Shown here: one piece after another, positions 1 through 8,217 of the stretch
Position numbering within the stretch: the first letter of the stretch is position 1
How the letters are laid out: each line of letters begins with the position of its first letter
DNA from: Halobacteriales archaeon
GTDB taxonomy: Archaea; Halobacteriota; Halobacteria; Halobacteriales; SKNY01
DNA: 33,551 bases
Reading direction: 5' to 3'
Assembly: GCA_007118975.1 (NCBI GenBank)
Contig: SKQO01000072.1
Span: 1 to 33,551, forward strand
Position numbers and translations under genes: made by a program
The notes under the pieces: generated by a model
What the model saw: the letters and a program-made list of their open reading frames with translations, nothing else
Told to the model about the DNA's origin: nothing
Databases searched by the model: none

Positions 1-20
1 ACCCATTGAGGAGGCGCCGC

Positions 21-524
21 TCACTCCTCACCACCGGCCAGATACTCCTCCTGGATCTCGATGACTTCGGTCGAGTCACGCGCTGCGGCGTATCGGCGAA
101 GTGGCTCCGCATTCAGCTCCAGAAACGTTTGCCCCCACCGGAACTTTCCCAGGAGGCGCTCGGCCTGGGACCGTTCACCGAGAATAATCAGGGCGGCGGC
201 GAGCGCTTCCACTGTCGTCAACTGGAAGGGACGCCCGTAGTTCACCGGGTTGGCTGCGACGAGAAACGGAAGAGCTCGGTGCTCCCCGCGGAGATCGAAC
301 TGGTCCGGCTCGGCCGACACCCACGAGCAGTCGACGGCAACAAGGGCATGGCTCAGCTCGCGGTCCGCCGGCGAGAGGGCTCGATCTGCCTCCGGCGTGA
401 GGATGAGTCCGAACGGCACGGTGCCGTCGGTATCGTGGAGCTCGACCAGATCGAAGCGAGCGAGTTTCCTTGCGGTACACTTGTCGGGATCGTCGTCGCC
501 GACATACCGAACGTGCACGTCCAC
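21..524 (-). CDS. tsr3: Tsr3-family rRNA aminocarboxypropyltransferase
   Basis: The 167-residue product matches the Tsr3 (formerly DUF367) family. Visible signatures are [20 protein letters not shown] around residues 65-84, the near-invariant [10 protein letters not shown] at about 90-99, and the following helix [14 protein letters not shown]. Known family members transfer the 3-amino-3-carboxypropyl group of S-adenosylmethionine to a hypermodified pseudouridine in small-subunit rRNA, in the cytoplasm, late in ribosome maturation. Length is normal for archaeal members. The start is a GTG. A T-rich box lies 24-33 nt upstream (on the minus strand, 548-557), as expected for a leaderless transcript. 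The gene is divergent from the NTF2-like gene at 603. The far end is complete (TGA at 21-23). Confidence 0.88.
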   Translation of the reverse strand: MDVHVRYVGDDDPDKCTARKLARFDLVELHDTDGTVPFGLILTPEADRALSPADRELSHALVAVDCSWVSAEPDQFDLRGEHRALPFLVAANPVNYGRPFQLTTVEALAAALIILGERSQAERLLGKFRWGQTFLELNAEPLRRYAAARDSTEVIEIQEEYLAGGEE

Positions 525-547
525 AGTGTCCTTACCGAGCCGGGGGA

Positions 548-581
548 GAAAAACAAACCGCGAGATCCGGAAACTCTTGCC
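548..581. promoter_or_regulatory. Divergent leaderless promoters, tsr3 / NTF2-like gene
   Basis: In the 78-nt gap a minus-strand T-rich box (548-557) sits about 28 nt before the tsr3 GTG. A plus-strand box ACTCTTGCC (573-581) sits about 26 nt before the ATG at 603. Both spacings fit archaeal TATA elements with transcription starting at the first codon. This is inferred from spacing only. Confidence 0.4.
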
Positions 582-602
582 GAAGACGATCGAACCACGA
601 GC

Positions 603-956
603 ATGGACAGGGATCGACTACTGGCAATCGTCCGGGCATACTATCGACATCTCGACGCGGACGAATACGCATCCCTCGAAGAACTACTGCGCCCGGAGTT
701 CACCCAGCACCGGCGCGATCGTACCTTCGACACGAGAGAGACCTTCATCGCATTCATGCGGGAAGATCGCCCCGTCGAGGATACGACCCACGAGGTGCGC
801 GCGATGTTCACGGGGACAGGATCGTACGCCGATCATGCTGCAGTGTGGGGACAGCTCGTCCACCCTGACGGACACACCTTGTTCGACTTCGTCGACATCC
901 ACCACGTGCGCCAAGACGGGCAGATCGAGAAACTGTACACGTACTCGAACGCGTGA
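603..956 (+). CDS. NTF2-like / SnoaL-fold protein
   Basis: A 117-residue acidic protein with the layout of the NTF2-like cone fold. An N-terminal helix ([17 protein letters not shown]) is followed by [13 protein letters not shown], a middle helical segment, and a C-terminal run of beta strands ending [18 protein letters not shown]. Members of this superfamily include SnoaL-type cyclases, ketosteroid isomerase-like enzymes and many uncharacterised ligand-binding proteins, so the substrate cannot be named. The open frame extends upstream to position 6, but that part is antisense to tsr3. The ATG at 603 is preferred because it begins the fold and has a promoter-like box about 26 nt upstream. No operon partner is evident. 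Confidence 0.75.
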   Translation: MDRDRLLAIVRAYYRHLDADEYASLEELLRPEFTQHRRDRTFDTRETFIAFMREDRPVEDTTHEVRAMFTGTGSYADHAAVWGQLVHPDGHTLFDFVDIHHVRQDGQIEKLYTYSNA

Positions 957-978
957 TCGACTCGCTTATTGGCCGTCG

Positions 979-2328
979 TCAGCTTCCCTCACCGACCGCC
1001 GTCTCACCGATCGGGTCGTGACCCTCGATGCGCTTCTGTCCGCCTAAATACGGCCTGATGGCCTCCGGAACAGTCACTGTCCCGTCCGGATTCTGATAGT
1101 ATTCCAGAATCGCCACCATGATGCGGGGAAGCGCCGTCCCGGACGCGTTCAGCGTGTGGAGATACTCCGCGGATTCGTGGTGGGCCGGGCGGTAGCGGAG
1201 TCCCGCACGTCTCGCCTGAAACGCCCCGAAATTCGACGCGGAGGATACCTCCAGCCACCGGCCGCCACGATCCGGGCCGTCCGGCATGTCGTCGGCCGGT
1301 GCCCACACCTCGATGTCATAGGTCTTCGCGGAGGCGAAGGTTAGATCACTGCTACAGAGCTCGAGTACCCGGTAAGGGAGCTCGAGGCGGCGGAGTATCT
1401 CCTCGGCTTCGTCCAAGAGTGCCTCGAGCCGTTCATCGCTTTCCTCAGGTTCGACGAAGTTGACGAGTTCGACCTTGTTGAACTGATGGACCCGGACAAT
1501 GCCTCGAGTTTGGGTTCCGTGTTCGCCAGCCTCCCGTCGAAAGTTCGGGGTGTAGGCCTGGTGTTTGACGGGCAGGTCCTCGGGGAGCAAGATCTCGTCG
1601 CGGTACATGTTCGTCACCGGCACCTCCGCGGTCGGACAGAGCCAAAGATCCTCACCCGCCAGCTCGTAGGAATCCTCCGCGAACTTGGGCAGCTGCCCGG
1701 TGCCGGTCATCGCTTCGGAGCTGATCGGAATCGGCGGAAAGACGTCGTGGTAGCCGTGTTCCTCCCGGTGGAGGTCGAGCATGAACTGGATCAGGGCGTG
1801 TTCGAGCCGGGCCCCATCTCCCTTGAGAAAGTAAAAGCCGCTGCCGGACGTTTTGGCCGCGCGCGCCTCGTCGATGATCTCCAGGTCCTCGCCGATGTCG
1901 TAGTGTGGAACCACCGGGTCCGGAAGCGCCCGGAGCTCGGCGAATCCCTCCCGACGGCGTTCTACGTTGTCCGCCTCGTCCGCCCCAACCGGGATGCCCT
2001 CGTAAGGGATCTGTGGGATCTCGAGCAGCTTTGATTCGAGATCGGCCTCGAGCTCGTCGGCCTCGGCCTCGATCGCGTCGAGTTCCTGTTTGAGTTCGTT
2101 CGACCGGGCGATCTCGTCCTCCGCGGCTTTGCCCGCACGTTTCAGCTCGCCGATCCGCTCGCTCACGACGTTTCGCTCGTGGCGGAGGGAGTCCCCGCGA
2201 CCCTTCAACTCGCGCCAGCGCTCGTCGACCGCCAGTAGTTCGTCCAGCAACCCCTCGTCATCGCCGCGCACCTCGAGGGCCCACCGCACGCGGTCGGTCT
2301 CCTCCCGAATCGTCGTCCGGTCGAGCAT
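979..2328 (-). CDS. serS: Serine--tRNA ligase, class II
   Basis: The 449-residue product is a standard seryl-tRNA synthetase, charging tRNA-Ser (and tRNA-Sec where present) with serine. Residues 1-110 form the long antiparallel coiled-coil arm that grips the tRNA long variable arm (RWRELKGRGD, RHERNVVSERIGELKRAGK). The class II core follows. Motif 2 lies around EHGTQTRGIVRVHQFNKVEL, and motif 3 near the C-terminus contains GTALPRIMVAILEYYQ. This is the common SerRS, not the rare methanogenic form. The ATG at 2328 begins the usual MLDRTTIREE N-terminus. A GC-rich inverted repeat lies only 2 nt upstream of it (separate entry). msrA lies 57 nt upstream on the same strand, so the two could be cotranscribed. 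Confidence 0.97.
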   Translation of the reverse strand: MLDRTTIREETDRVRWALEVRGDDEGLLDELLAVDERWRELKGRGDSLRHERNVVSERIGELKRAGKAAEDEIARSNELKQELDAIEAEADELEADLESKLLEIPQIPYEGIPVGADEADNVERRREGFAELRALPDPVVPHYDIGEDLEIIDEARAAKTSGSGFYFLKGDGARLEHALIQFMLDLHREEHGYHDVFPPIPISSEAMTGTGQLPKFAEDSYELAGEDLWLCPTAEVPVTNMYRDEILLPEDLPVKHQAYTPNFRREAGEHGTQTRGIVRVHQFNKVELVNFVEPEESDERLEALLDEAEEILRRLELPYRVLELCSSDLTFASAKTYDIEVWAPADDMPDGPDRGGRWLEVSSASNFGAFQARRAGLRYRPAHHESAEYLHTLNASGTALPRIMVAILEYYQNPDGTVTVPEAIRPYLGGQKRIEGHDPIGETAVGEGS

Positions 2329-2330
2329 TC

Positions 2331-2352
2331 CTGCCCCGTGATTCTGGGGCAG
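2331..2352 (-). promoter_or_regulatory. Inverted repeat abutting the serS start codon
   Basis: Perfect 7-bp arms CTGCCCC (2331-2337) and GGGGCAG (2346-2352) are separated by 8 nt. In the minus-strand transcript the hairpin ends 2 nt before the serS ATG. If the serS mRNA carries a leader, or is read through from msrA, the hairpin would mask the initiation region. As DNA it could be an operator. The function is unproven. Confidence 0.4.
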
Positions 2353-2385
2353 GTGGGAAAATGATGTCGTATCGTGGGGCGGGGA

Positions 2386-2928
2386 TCACTCGTTGGCTGT
2401 CCGGGAATGGCCCGTGAATGCTTCCCGCACTTTGGCCACCTTCGGGGCGACGTGGACCCGGCAGTAGGCAGCATCTGGATTCTTCTCGAAATAATCTTGG
2501 TGATAGGCTTCCGCTGGATAGAACGTCTCGAGCGGTTCGAGATCGGTGGCGATCTCGCGGTCGTATTCGGGTTCGAGTTCATCGATGATGGACGCCGCCG
2601 TCTCGCGCTGGTCGTCGTCGTGATACAGGATAATAGACCGATACTGCGTACCGACGTCGGGGCCCTGTCGATCTACCTGTGTCGGATCATGGATCGTGAA
2701 AAACACCTCGAGCAGATCGACAAATGACAGCTCACGTGGGTCGTATTCGACCTGGACTACCTCCGCATGTCCGGTGGTTTCCGCGCACACTTCCTCGTAA
2801 CTTGGATCCTCGGTATCCCCGCCGGCGTACCCCGACGTTACCGCCGTCACGCCATCGAGTTCGGCGAATGACGCCTCGAGACACCAGAAGCAGCCGCCAC
2901 CGAGCGTGGCGCGGGCAGTCGTCGACAT
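2386..2928 (-). CDS. msrA: Peptide-methionine (S)-S-oxide reductase
   Basis: The 180-residue cytoplasmic enzyme reduces the S-epimer of methionine sulfoxide in proteins, using thioredoxin-type reductants. The catalytic motif GGGCFWCLEASF is at residues 10-21, with the nucleophilic Cys at 13 and a second Cys at 16. Other family blocks are TSGYAGGDTEDPSYEEV, TGHAEVVQVEYDP, FFTIHDPTQVDRQGPDVGTQ and YHQDYF. A Cys near the C-terminus (AYCRVHVAPK) could be a resolving cysteine. The frame is open further upstream to 3039, but the ATG at 2928 places the catalytic motif where MsrA proteins normally have it. Length is typical. It lies upstream of serS on the same strand and divergent from the sugar isomerase-like gene. 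Confidence 0.95.
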   Translation of the reverse strand: MSTTARATLGGGCFWCLEASFAELDGVTAVTSGYAGGDTEDPSYEEVCAETTGHAEVVQVEYDPRELSFVDLLEVFFTIHDPTQVDRQGPDVGTQYRSIILYHDDDQRETAASIIDELEPEYDREIATDLEPLETFYPAEAYHQDYFEKNPDAAYCRVHVAPKVAKVREAFTGHSRTANE

Positions 2929-3065
2929 ATGAACGACTACCGGCGCAACGAGCAAAACTTCCTCGGCCGAGAGCCATCCGCATCCAAAAAGCTCGCGGTG
3001 TGTTGTCACGCTTCCCTGGCTCGAGCCGCCTAGCTTCAAGTGCTGGGGAGCGTCGGATGTGGTGT

Positions 3066-3872
3066 ATGCAATTCGGCATGAGCGAAGTCGGGTTTCCGTT
3101 CGACGATCTCGACCGGAGTTTCGCCTGTCTGGCTGAGGCAGGCTACGATGGCGTGGAAATCAGAATCACCGAGGACCACCTCGAATCTCCCGCGGAGGTA
3201 GGCGAGATCGTCGACCAGGCCGCGGATCACGACCTCGTGATTCCGACCGTGATGGCGAGCGCAGCCGGTGGGTCGGCCCTTGCCGATCCGGACGAAGCCA
3301 CGCGGGCCGCGGCCATCGAGAAGGCGAAACGAACATTCGAGGACGTCACCCCGCTTCTCCCCGATCTCGAAAGCATCCTCTTAATCCCGGGTGGCGTCAG
3401 TGCGGACCTCCAGTACGACGCGGCATTCGACAACGCCGTGACGGCCGTCCGGGAGATCGGACGGGCGGCACGCGGCGCGGACTACTCGATATCGCTCGAA
3501 TACGTCTGGAATGACTTCCTGCTCTCCCCGCGCGAATTCGCGGCATTCGTCGACACAGTGAGCGATGCCGGCCCGATCGGCGCGTACTTCGATGTCGGGA
3601 ACGTCATGCACCGGGGACATCCACACCACTGGATCCGTATCCTCGACGAGCGGATCGACGCGGTGCACGTCAAGGACTTCGACGAGGATATCGGCGGCTT
3701 TGGGGGCTTTACGTATCCGACCCAGGCAGACGTCCCGTGGGAAGAGGTCGACAAAGCCCTCGAAGAAATCGGCTACGATGGGTGGATCACGGTCGAGGTC
3801 TCGCCTTATCCCACCCATCCCGGACACATGCCCGGGCACGTCCTCGACAACCTCGAGGCGACGTTTGGCTGA
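3066..3872 (+). CDS. Sugar phosphate isomerase/epimerase-like TIM-barrel protein
   Basis: This 268-residue protein belongs to the xylose isomerase-like / AP endonuclease 2 TIM-barrel superfamily. Metal-site blocks are visible in the expected order: LAEAGYDGVEIRI near the N-terminus, SISLEYVWND mid-protein, GAYFDVGNVMHRGHPHHW, DAVHVKDFDED, and GWITVEVSPY near the end. These supply the Glu, Asp and His ligands typical of the fold. Members include hydroxypyruvate isomerases, inosose dehydratases and sugar epimerases, and the substrate cannot be read here. Two ATGs are close together, at 3057 and 3066. I chose 3066 because an AT-rich box (CTTCAAG, about 3034-3040) lies about 27-30 nt before it. 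The longer frame back to 2724 is antisense to msrA. Confidence 0.8.
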   Translation: MQFGMSEVGFPFDDLDRSFACLAEAGYDGVEIRITEDHLESPAEVGEIVDQAADHDLVIPTVMASAAGGSALADPDEATRAAAIEKAKRTFEDVTPLLPDLESILLIPGGVSADLQYDAAFDNAVTAVREIGRAARGADYSISLEYVWNDFLLSPREFAAFVDTVSDAGPIGAYFDVGNVMHRGHPHHWIRILDERIDAVHVKDFDEDIGGFGGFTYPTQADVPWEEVDKALEEIGYDGWITVEVSPYPTHPGHMPGHVLDNLEATFG

Positions 3873-3926
3873 TTCGATCCCGCGGTGGACCTGAAGTTAT
3901 GTGCCACGGGGGCTACCTCTTCGGGC

Positions 3927-5108
3927 ATGAGCGAGTTTACCCCACCGATCGACGCCACGAAAGAGGTCCGTAGCCCCGGCCGGATCGCCTACGGCCGCGG
4001 TGCCACGGCGGAACTCACGGAATTCGTGACCGAACAATCGGCCGACAGTGTACTGCTGGTGACGGATCCCGGCGTCCACGACGCGGGCGCGACGGATGCC
4101 GTCGTCGAGGCCCTCGAGGACGCAAGAGTCGACGTAAGTGTGTTTACGGGTGTTCGCTCGGAACCAAAACTCTCGATGCCTGTCGAGGCTGCCCAACACG
4201 TTTGCGAGGCGGGACACGACCTCGTCGTTGGATGCGGTGGCGGCAGTAGCATGGACACGGCGAAGCTGGCCGGAGTGCTGGCCGATCACCCGGTACCGAT
4301 CGAAGACGTACTCGGGATGGACAACGTGCCCGGAGACGGGCGACCGGTCGCGCTGCTTCCGACGACGGCCGGCACTGGCAGCGAGGTCACCCACATCGGC
4401 GTGTTCGCGGATCCGGACGACGGCGCGAAACGGGTCGTGTACTCGCCGCACCTGTTTGCGGATCTCGCGATCCTCGATCCCGACTTGACCGCTTCCATGC
4501 CGCCACACGTCGCAGCAGCCACCGGGCTCGACGCGTTGACCCACGCTATCGAAAGCTACGTCTCCATGCACCGGACCCCCTACACCGATACCCTCGCTCG
4601 CCGCGCGATCGAGCTGATCGGCAACAACCTCCGACCCGTGGTTCACCAGGGCCGTCGTCACCACGAAGCCCGATATCGGATGCTCCTGGGGTCGATGCTT
4701 GCAGGGCAGGCGTTCGTCAATTCTGGGCTCGGGGCGGTCCATGCCCTGACATATCCAATCGGCATCCGGTTCGACCTTGGCCACGGTGAAGCGAACGCCA
4801 TGTTGCTCGCGCCCGTGATGAGATACAACCTGCCGGCGGATCGGCAGCGGTTTGCGGAGATTGGTCGTTTGCTGACCGGCGAGGATAGTGGGCCAGAGGA
4901 GGCGGTCGACGCCGTGGAACATCTGACCGAAGAGGTGGGGATTCCACCCGGGATCGGCCACCTCGGACCCCTCGACGAGAGCGATTTCGCATCGTTCGCC
5001 GACATGGCGATGACATACTCAGAACACAACATCGAGCGAAACCCACGCCAGCTCGACCGGGACGACATCATCGAGATCTACTGGCAGGCCTACGAACGGG
5101 AGGAATAG
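3927..5108 (+). CDS. Iron-containing alcohol dehydrogenase
   Basis: A 393-residue group III (Fe-dependent) alcohol dehydrogenase, predicted to interconvert alcohols and aldehydes or ketones with NAD(P). The cofactor-binding loop is VGCGGGSSMDTAK (residues 101-113), followed by LPTTAGTGSEVTH. Candidate metal ligands are D202 and H206 (GLDALTHAIESY), H272 (GAVHALTYP) and H286 (DLGHGEAN), which is the complete family set. Length is typical. The ATG at 3927 is preferred over an upstream TTG/GTG because GAAGTTATG (about 3893-3901) lies at the leaderless-promoter distance. The sugar isomerase-like gene ends 54 nt upstream. Substrate specificity (butanol-, lactaldehyde-, maleylacetate-type) cannot be assigned. 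Confidence 0.92.
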   Translation: MSEFTPPIDATKEVRSPGRIAYGRGATAELTEFVTEQSADSVLLVTDPGVHDAGATDAVVEALEDARVDVSVFTGVRSEPKLSMPVEAAQHVCEAGHDLVVGCGGGSSMDTAKLAGVLADHPVPIEDVLGMDNVPGDGRPVALLPTTAGTGSEVTHIGVFADPDDGAKRVVYSPHLFADLAILDPDLTASMPPHVAAATGLDALTHAIESYVSMHRTPYTDTLARRAIELIGNNLRPVVHQGRRHHEARYRMLLGSMLAGQAFVNSGLGAVHALTYPIGIRFDLGHGEANAMLLAPVMRYNLPADRQRFAEIGRLLTGEDSGPEEAVDAVEHLTEEVGIPPGIGHLGPLDESDFASFADMAMTYSEHNIERNPRQLDRDDIIEIYWQAYEREE

Positions 5109-5130
5109 CGGATCGGAGATAAATCCGGAA

Positions 5131-5140
5131 CGTTTTGCAA
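5131..5140 (+). promoter_or_regulatory. TATA-like box of the MBL-fold gene
   Basis: CGTTTTGCAA ends 20 nt before the ATG at 5161, with its centre near -26. This matches the arrangement seen before many genes in this window and indicates a leaderless transcript. Confidence 0.45.
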
Positions 5141-5160
5141 CGGGCGGCCCACATCCAGGT

Positions 5161-6069
5161 ATGGAGCCAGGCGAGCTACGCCGGGTGGACACGGGTAACT
5201 GTCGCGATCTCTACCTCCTCGAGACGGGGATGTACGACGTGACCGGCTACGGTGCGGTCTACATCGTCGACGACGATCGACCGGCCGTCATCGAGACCGG
5301 AATCGGGACCAACTACGACGCGATTCTCGAGGGGCTTGCAAAACTCGACATCGAACCGGAGCAGGTGGAGGTAATCGCCGTGACGCACGTGCATCTCGAT
5401 CATGCCGGTGGTGCGGGATTTCTCGCGGACGCCTGCGAGAACGCCACCGTCCTCGTTCACGAGGTGGGGGCCCCACATCTGGTCGATCCGGAGCGGCTGA
5501 TCGCCGGGACGAAGCAGGCCGTCGGCGATCAGTGGCAGTACTATACGGAACCGGCAGCGGTGCCGGAAGAGAGAATCCGCGAGATCGTGGAGGGGGACCG
5601 GATCGACCTGGGAACGCACACCCTCACCGCGTTGTCCGCACCGGGCCATGCACCACACCAGGTTGTCTTCCACGTTCCCACGATGGACGCCGTCTTCACA
5701 GGCGACGCTGCCGGCATCTGGGTGCCCGAATGGGAGACCGTCGTCGAAACATCACCGCCGCCGAACTTCGACCTCGAGCAGGCGCTCGCCGACCTCGAGA
5801 CGATCCGGGCGTGCGAGCCACAGACACTCCTGTACACGCACTTCGGCCCGGCTGGGCGGGCGAGTTCGCGTCTAGAATCCTTCGGGGAGGTCCTTACCGC
5901 CTGGGTCGAAGAAGTGGCGAGCGTTCGGGAGGAGCTCGCGGACGAGGATGCGGTTATGGAGTATTTTGCCGAACGGACCGAGCGCGCGGCCGTCTGGTCC
6001 GACCACAAAGCGCGGGCAGAAGCACGAGTAAACGTCAAGGGCGTCCTTCACTATCTCGACCGGCAGTAA
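5161..6069 (+). CDS. MBL-fold metallo-hydrolase
   Basis: A 302-residue metallo-beta-lactamase-fold enzyme. The zinc/iron ligand motif HVHLDHAGG is at about residues 76-84. Further ligands are the His in PGHAPHQV, the Asp in FTGDAAG and the His in YTHFGPAG, so the dinuclear site appears complete. The C-terminal 70 residues form an acidic helical extension. The family includes glyoxalase II, lactonases and sulfur dioxygenases. The HAPHQV loop and the extension do not allow a choice, and the substrate is unknown. The gene follows the alcohol dehydrogenase by 52 nt and has its own promoter-like box, so the two need not share a transcript. It precedes the acyl-CoA synthetase by 85 nt. Confidence 0.88.
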   Translation: MEPGELRRVDTGNCRDLYLLETGMYDVTGYGAVYIVDDDRPAVIETGIGTNYDAILEGLAKLDIEPEQVEVIAVTHVHLDHAGGAGFLADACENATVLVHEVGAPHLVDPERLIAGTKQAVGDQWQYYTEPAAVPEERIREIVEGDRIDLGTHTLTALSAPGHAPHQVVFHVPTMDAVFTGDAAGIWVPEWETVVETSPPPNFDLEQALADLETIRACEPQTLLYTHFGPAGRASSRLESFGEVLTAWVEEVASVREELADEDAVMEYFAERTERAAVWSDHKARAEARVNVKGVLHYLDRQ

Positions 6070-6154
6070 GGACGAATCGACGACACCAACGAGTGTCCTC
6101 AGCGTAACATGTCGGGCACCAAGAGTTATACCCTCCCCCGGCAACCGGGAGACA

Positions 6155-8104
6155 ATGGTGTGGCGTCGGGAGATCGAAGAGGCGTACGATGATGAGGTTA
6201 TCGGCGATAACCCACTCCCGGCGCTGTTCGAGGAAGCAGCGCGGCGGAACCGCGACGCCGCCGCCCAGCGCTACAAAGGTGGCATCTACGAACGGAGTCT
6301 GATGCCTGGCGGTCTCGCCCCCGCCCCGCCGGGTTCCTTCGGATCGTTGACCTACGGCGAGCTCAGACACATCGTGAGACGGCTGGCGGCCGGGCTCCGT
6401 GACCTGGGCGTGACCGGGGGCGATCGCGTCGCAATCCATGCGGAGACGCGAATGGAATGGGCCCAATCGGATCTGGCCGTTCTCGCGGCTGGCGGCGCGG
6501 TCACGACGGTCTACGCGAATGCCTCCGCCTCGATGATCGCGTATCAACTGGCGGACGCAGGGGCGACGGGCGTGATCGCGGAGAACGAGGAACGGATCGA
6601 ACGGGTCCTCTCGGTCGCCGAGGAAACATCGATCTCCTTCGTGATCAGCATGGATGCGCTCGAAACGGTGGATCCACCGGCCGGTGTCGAAGTCCTCACC
6701 CTCGGTGAACTGTACGAACGCGGGAGCGAAGTTTTCGATCGGGAGACCTACGAACAGTGGGTTGAGGGGGTCGAGCCGACTGATCTGGCCACGCTACTCT
6801 ACACGAGCGGCACGACCGGTCGTCCGAAGGGAGTCCAGCTCACGCACGCCAACATCCGGGCGAACATTAATCAGATCCGCAAACGGTACGGACCACGCCC
6901 GGACAAGGATCCCGAAGATCCGGTCATCGACGAACGGACAACCAGCGTCTCGTTTCTCCCACTCGCGCATATTTTCGAGCGAACGGCGGGCCACTTCACG
7001 ATGATCGCAGCGGGCGGGACAATCGCCTATGCGGAGAGCCCCGACACTCTCCGGGAGGACTTCCAGGCGATCCGCCCGACCGTGGCGACGAGCGTTCCAC
7101 GCGTCTACGAGAAGATTTATGCGGCGATCAAGAAGCAGGCCGAAAGCTCGGCCGTGAAAGCACGGATTTTCCACTGGGCGGTCGGGGTGGGGCAGGCCCA
7201 TCACCGGGTCGAGCGACCGGGGGCATCCCTTCGTGCGCAGGCGTGGTTGGCGGACCGATTGGTGTTCGGCAAAGTGAAAGAAGGATTGGGAGGCAACCTC
7301 GAGATGCTGATCAGCGGTGGTGGAACCCTCTCCTCGGATCTATGTGCGCTCTATCACGGCATGGGAGTACCCATCTACGAGGGGTACGGGCTCACCGAGA
7401 CCTCCCCGGTCGTCACCTGCAACCCGGTGGAGGCGGCGAAAATCGGGACGATCGGTCCCCCGGTAGTGAATCAGGAGATTGAGATCGACGAGGGCGTCGC
7501 CGTGGTGGATGACCTCGCCGAGGACCAGGACACGGTTGGCGAACTGCTCGTACGCGGTCCGAACGTCTCCGAAGGCTACTGGAATCGACCGGAGGAAACA
7601 GCGGACGCCTTCACGGAGGACGGCTGGTTTCGGACTGGTGACATCGTGCGACAAAGCCCGGACGAATATCTGACGTTCATCGAACGACGAAAGGAAGTCA
7701 TGGTCCTGTCGACCGGCAAGAACGTCGCACCCGGGCCGATCGAGGCCGGTTTTGCCGCGAGCGACTACGTCGAACAGTGCATGGTCGTTGGCGAGGGTAA
7801 GAAGTTCGTCGGTGCACTCATCGTCCCGAACGAACCCGCGATCCGGGAGTGGGCAGCAGACAGCGGGATCGTTCTTCCGGAAGACTCCGAGGCGCTCTGC
7901 CGGCACGAACGGGTCCACGCTCTCGTCCAGCAAGAGGTCGACAGCGTCAACGACGCGTTCGAGGACTATGAGACGATCAAACGGTTCGAACTCGTGCCTC
8001 GCGAATTCACTGAAGAGAACGACATGTTAACGCCGACGTTGAAGAAAAAACGTCGGAACATCGCCGCGGCGTGGGAGGAACGGATCGAGAGTATCTACGA
8101 ATAA
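6155..8104 (+). CDS. Long-chain fatty-acid--CoA ligase (AMP-forming)
   Basis: A 649-residue ANL-superfamily enzyme of the long-chain acyl-CoA synthetase type, activating a fatty acid through an acyl-AMP to acyl-CoA. The phosphate-binding loop YTSGTTGRPKG is at residues 216-226. Downstream are FLPLAHIFERTAG, the adenine-site YEGYGLTETSPV, and the hinge region GWFRTGDIV followed by ERRKEVMVLSTGKNVAPGPI. The long ACSL-like insert and length separate it from short- and medium-chain ligases. AGTTATACC at about 6124-6132 lies about 27 nt before the ATG. In haloarchaea such enzymes feed beta-oxidation or lipid turnover. No beta-oxidation gene is adjacent, so the physiological substrate is an inference. 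Confidence 0.92.
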   Translation: MVWRREIEEAYDDEVIGDNPLPALFEEAARRNRDAAAQRYKGGIYERSLMPGGLAPAPPGSFGSLTYGELRHIVRRLAAGLRDLGVTGGDRVAIHAETRMEWAQSDLAVLAAGGAVTTVYANASASMIAYQLADAGATGVIAENEERIERVLSVAEETSISFVISMDALETVDPPAGVEVLTLGELYERGSEVFDRETYEQWVEGVEPTDLATLLYTSGTTGRPKGVQLTHANIRANINQIRKRYGPRPDKDPEDPVIDERTTSVSFLPLAHIFERTAGHFTMIAAGGTIAYAESPDTLREDFQAIRPTVATSVPRVYEKIYAAIKKQAESSAVKARIFHWAVGVGQAHHRVERPGASLRAQAWLADRLVFGKVKEGLGGNLEMLISGGGTLSSDLCALYHGMGVPIYEGYGLTETSPVVTCNPVEAAKIGTIGPPVVNQEIEIDEGVAVVDDLAEDQDTVGELLVRGPNVSEGYWNRPEETADAFTEDGWFRTGDIVRQSPDEYLTFIERRKEVMVLSTGKNVAPGPIEAGFAASDYVEQCMVVGEGKKFVGALIVPNEPAIREWAADSGIVLPEDSEALCRHERVHALVQQEVDSVNDAFEDYETIKRFELVPREFTEENDMLTPTLKKKRRNIAAAWEERIESIYE

Positions 8105-8217
8105 GGGCCGTGAATCCGGTCACTTCGTAAGCCCGGTAACACTTTCCGAAAACCCGAATCCCGGGACGAGGCCCCCAGACACAACCGTTTTACGGGAATT
8201 GAACCATACTTGCGTGT

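Noticed and set aside
3897-4961. 354-residue open frame antisense to the iron alcohol dehydrogenase
   Set aside because: The sense frame has a full metal-ligand set and cofactor motif. The antisense product has no recognisable domain and is the usual shadow frame of GC-rich coding DNA.
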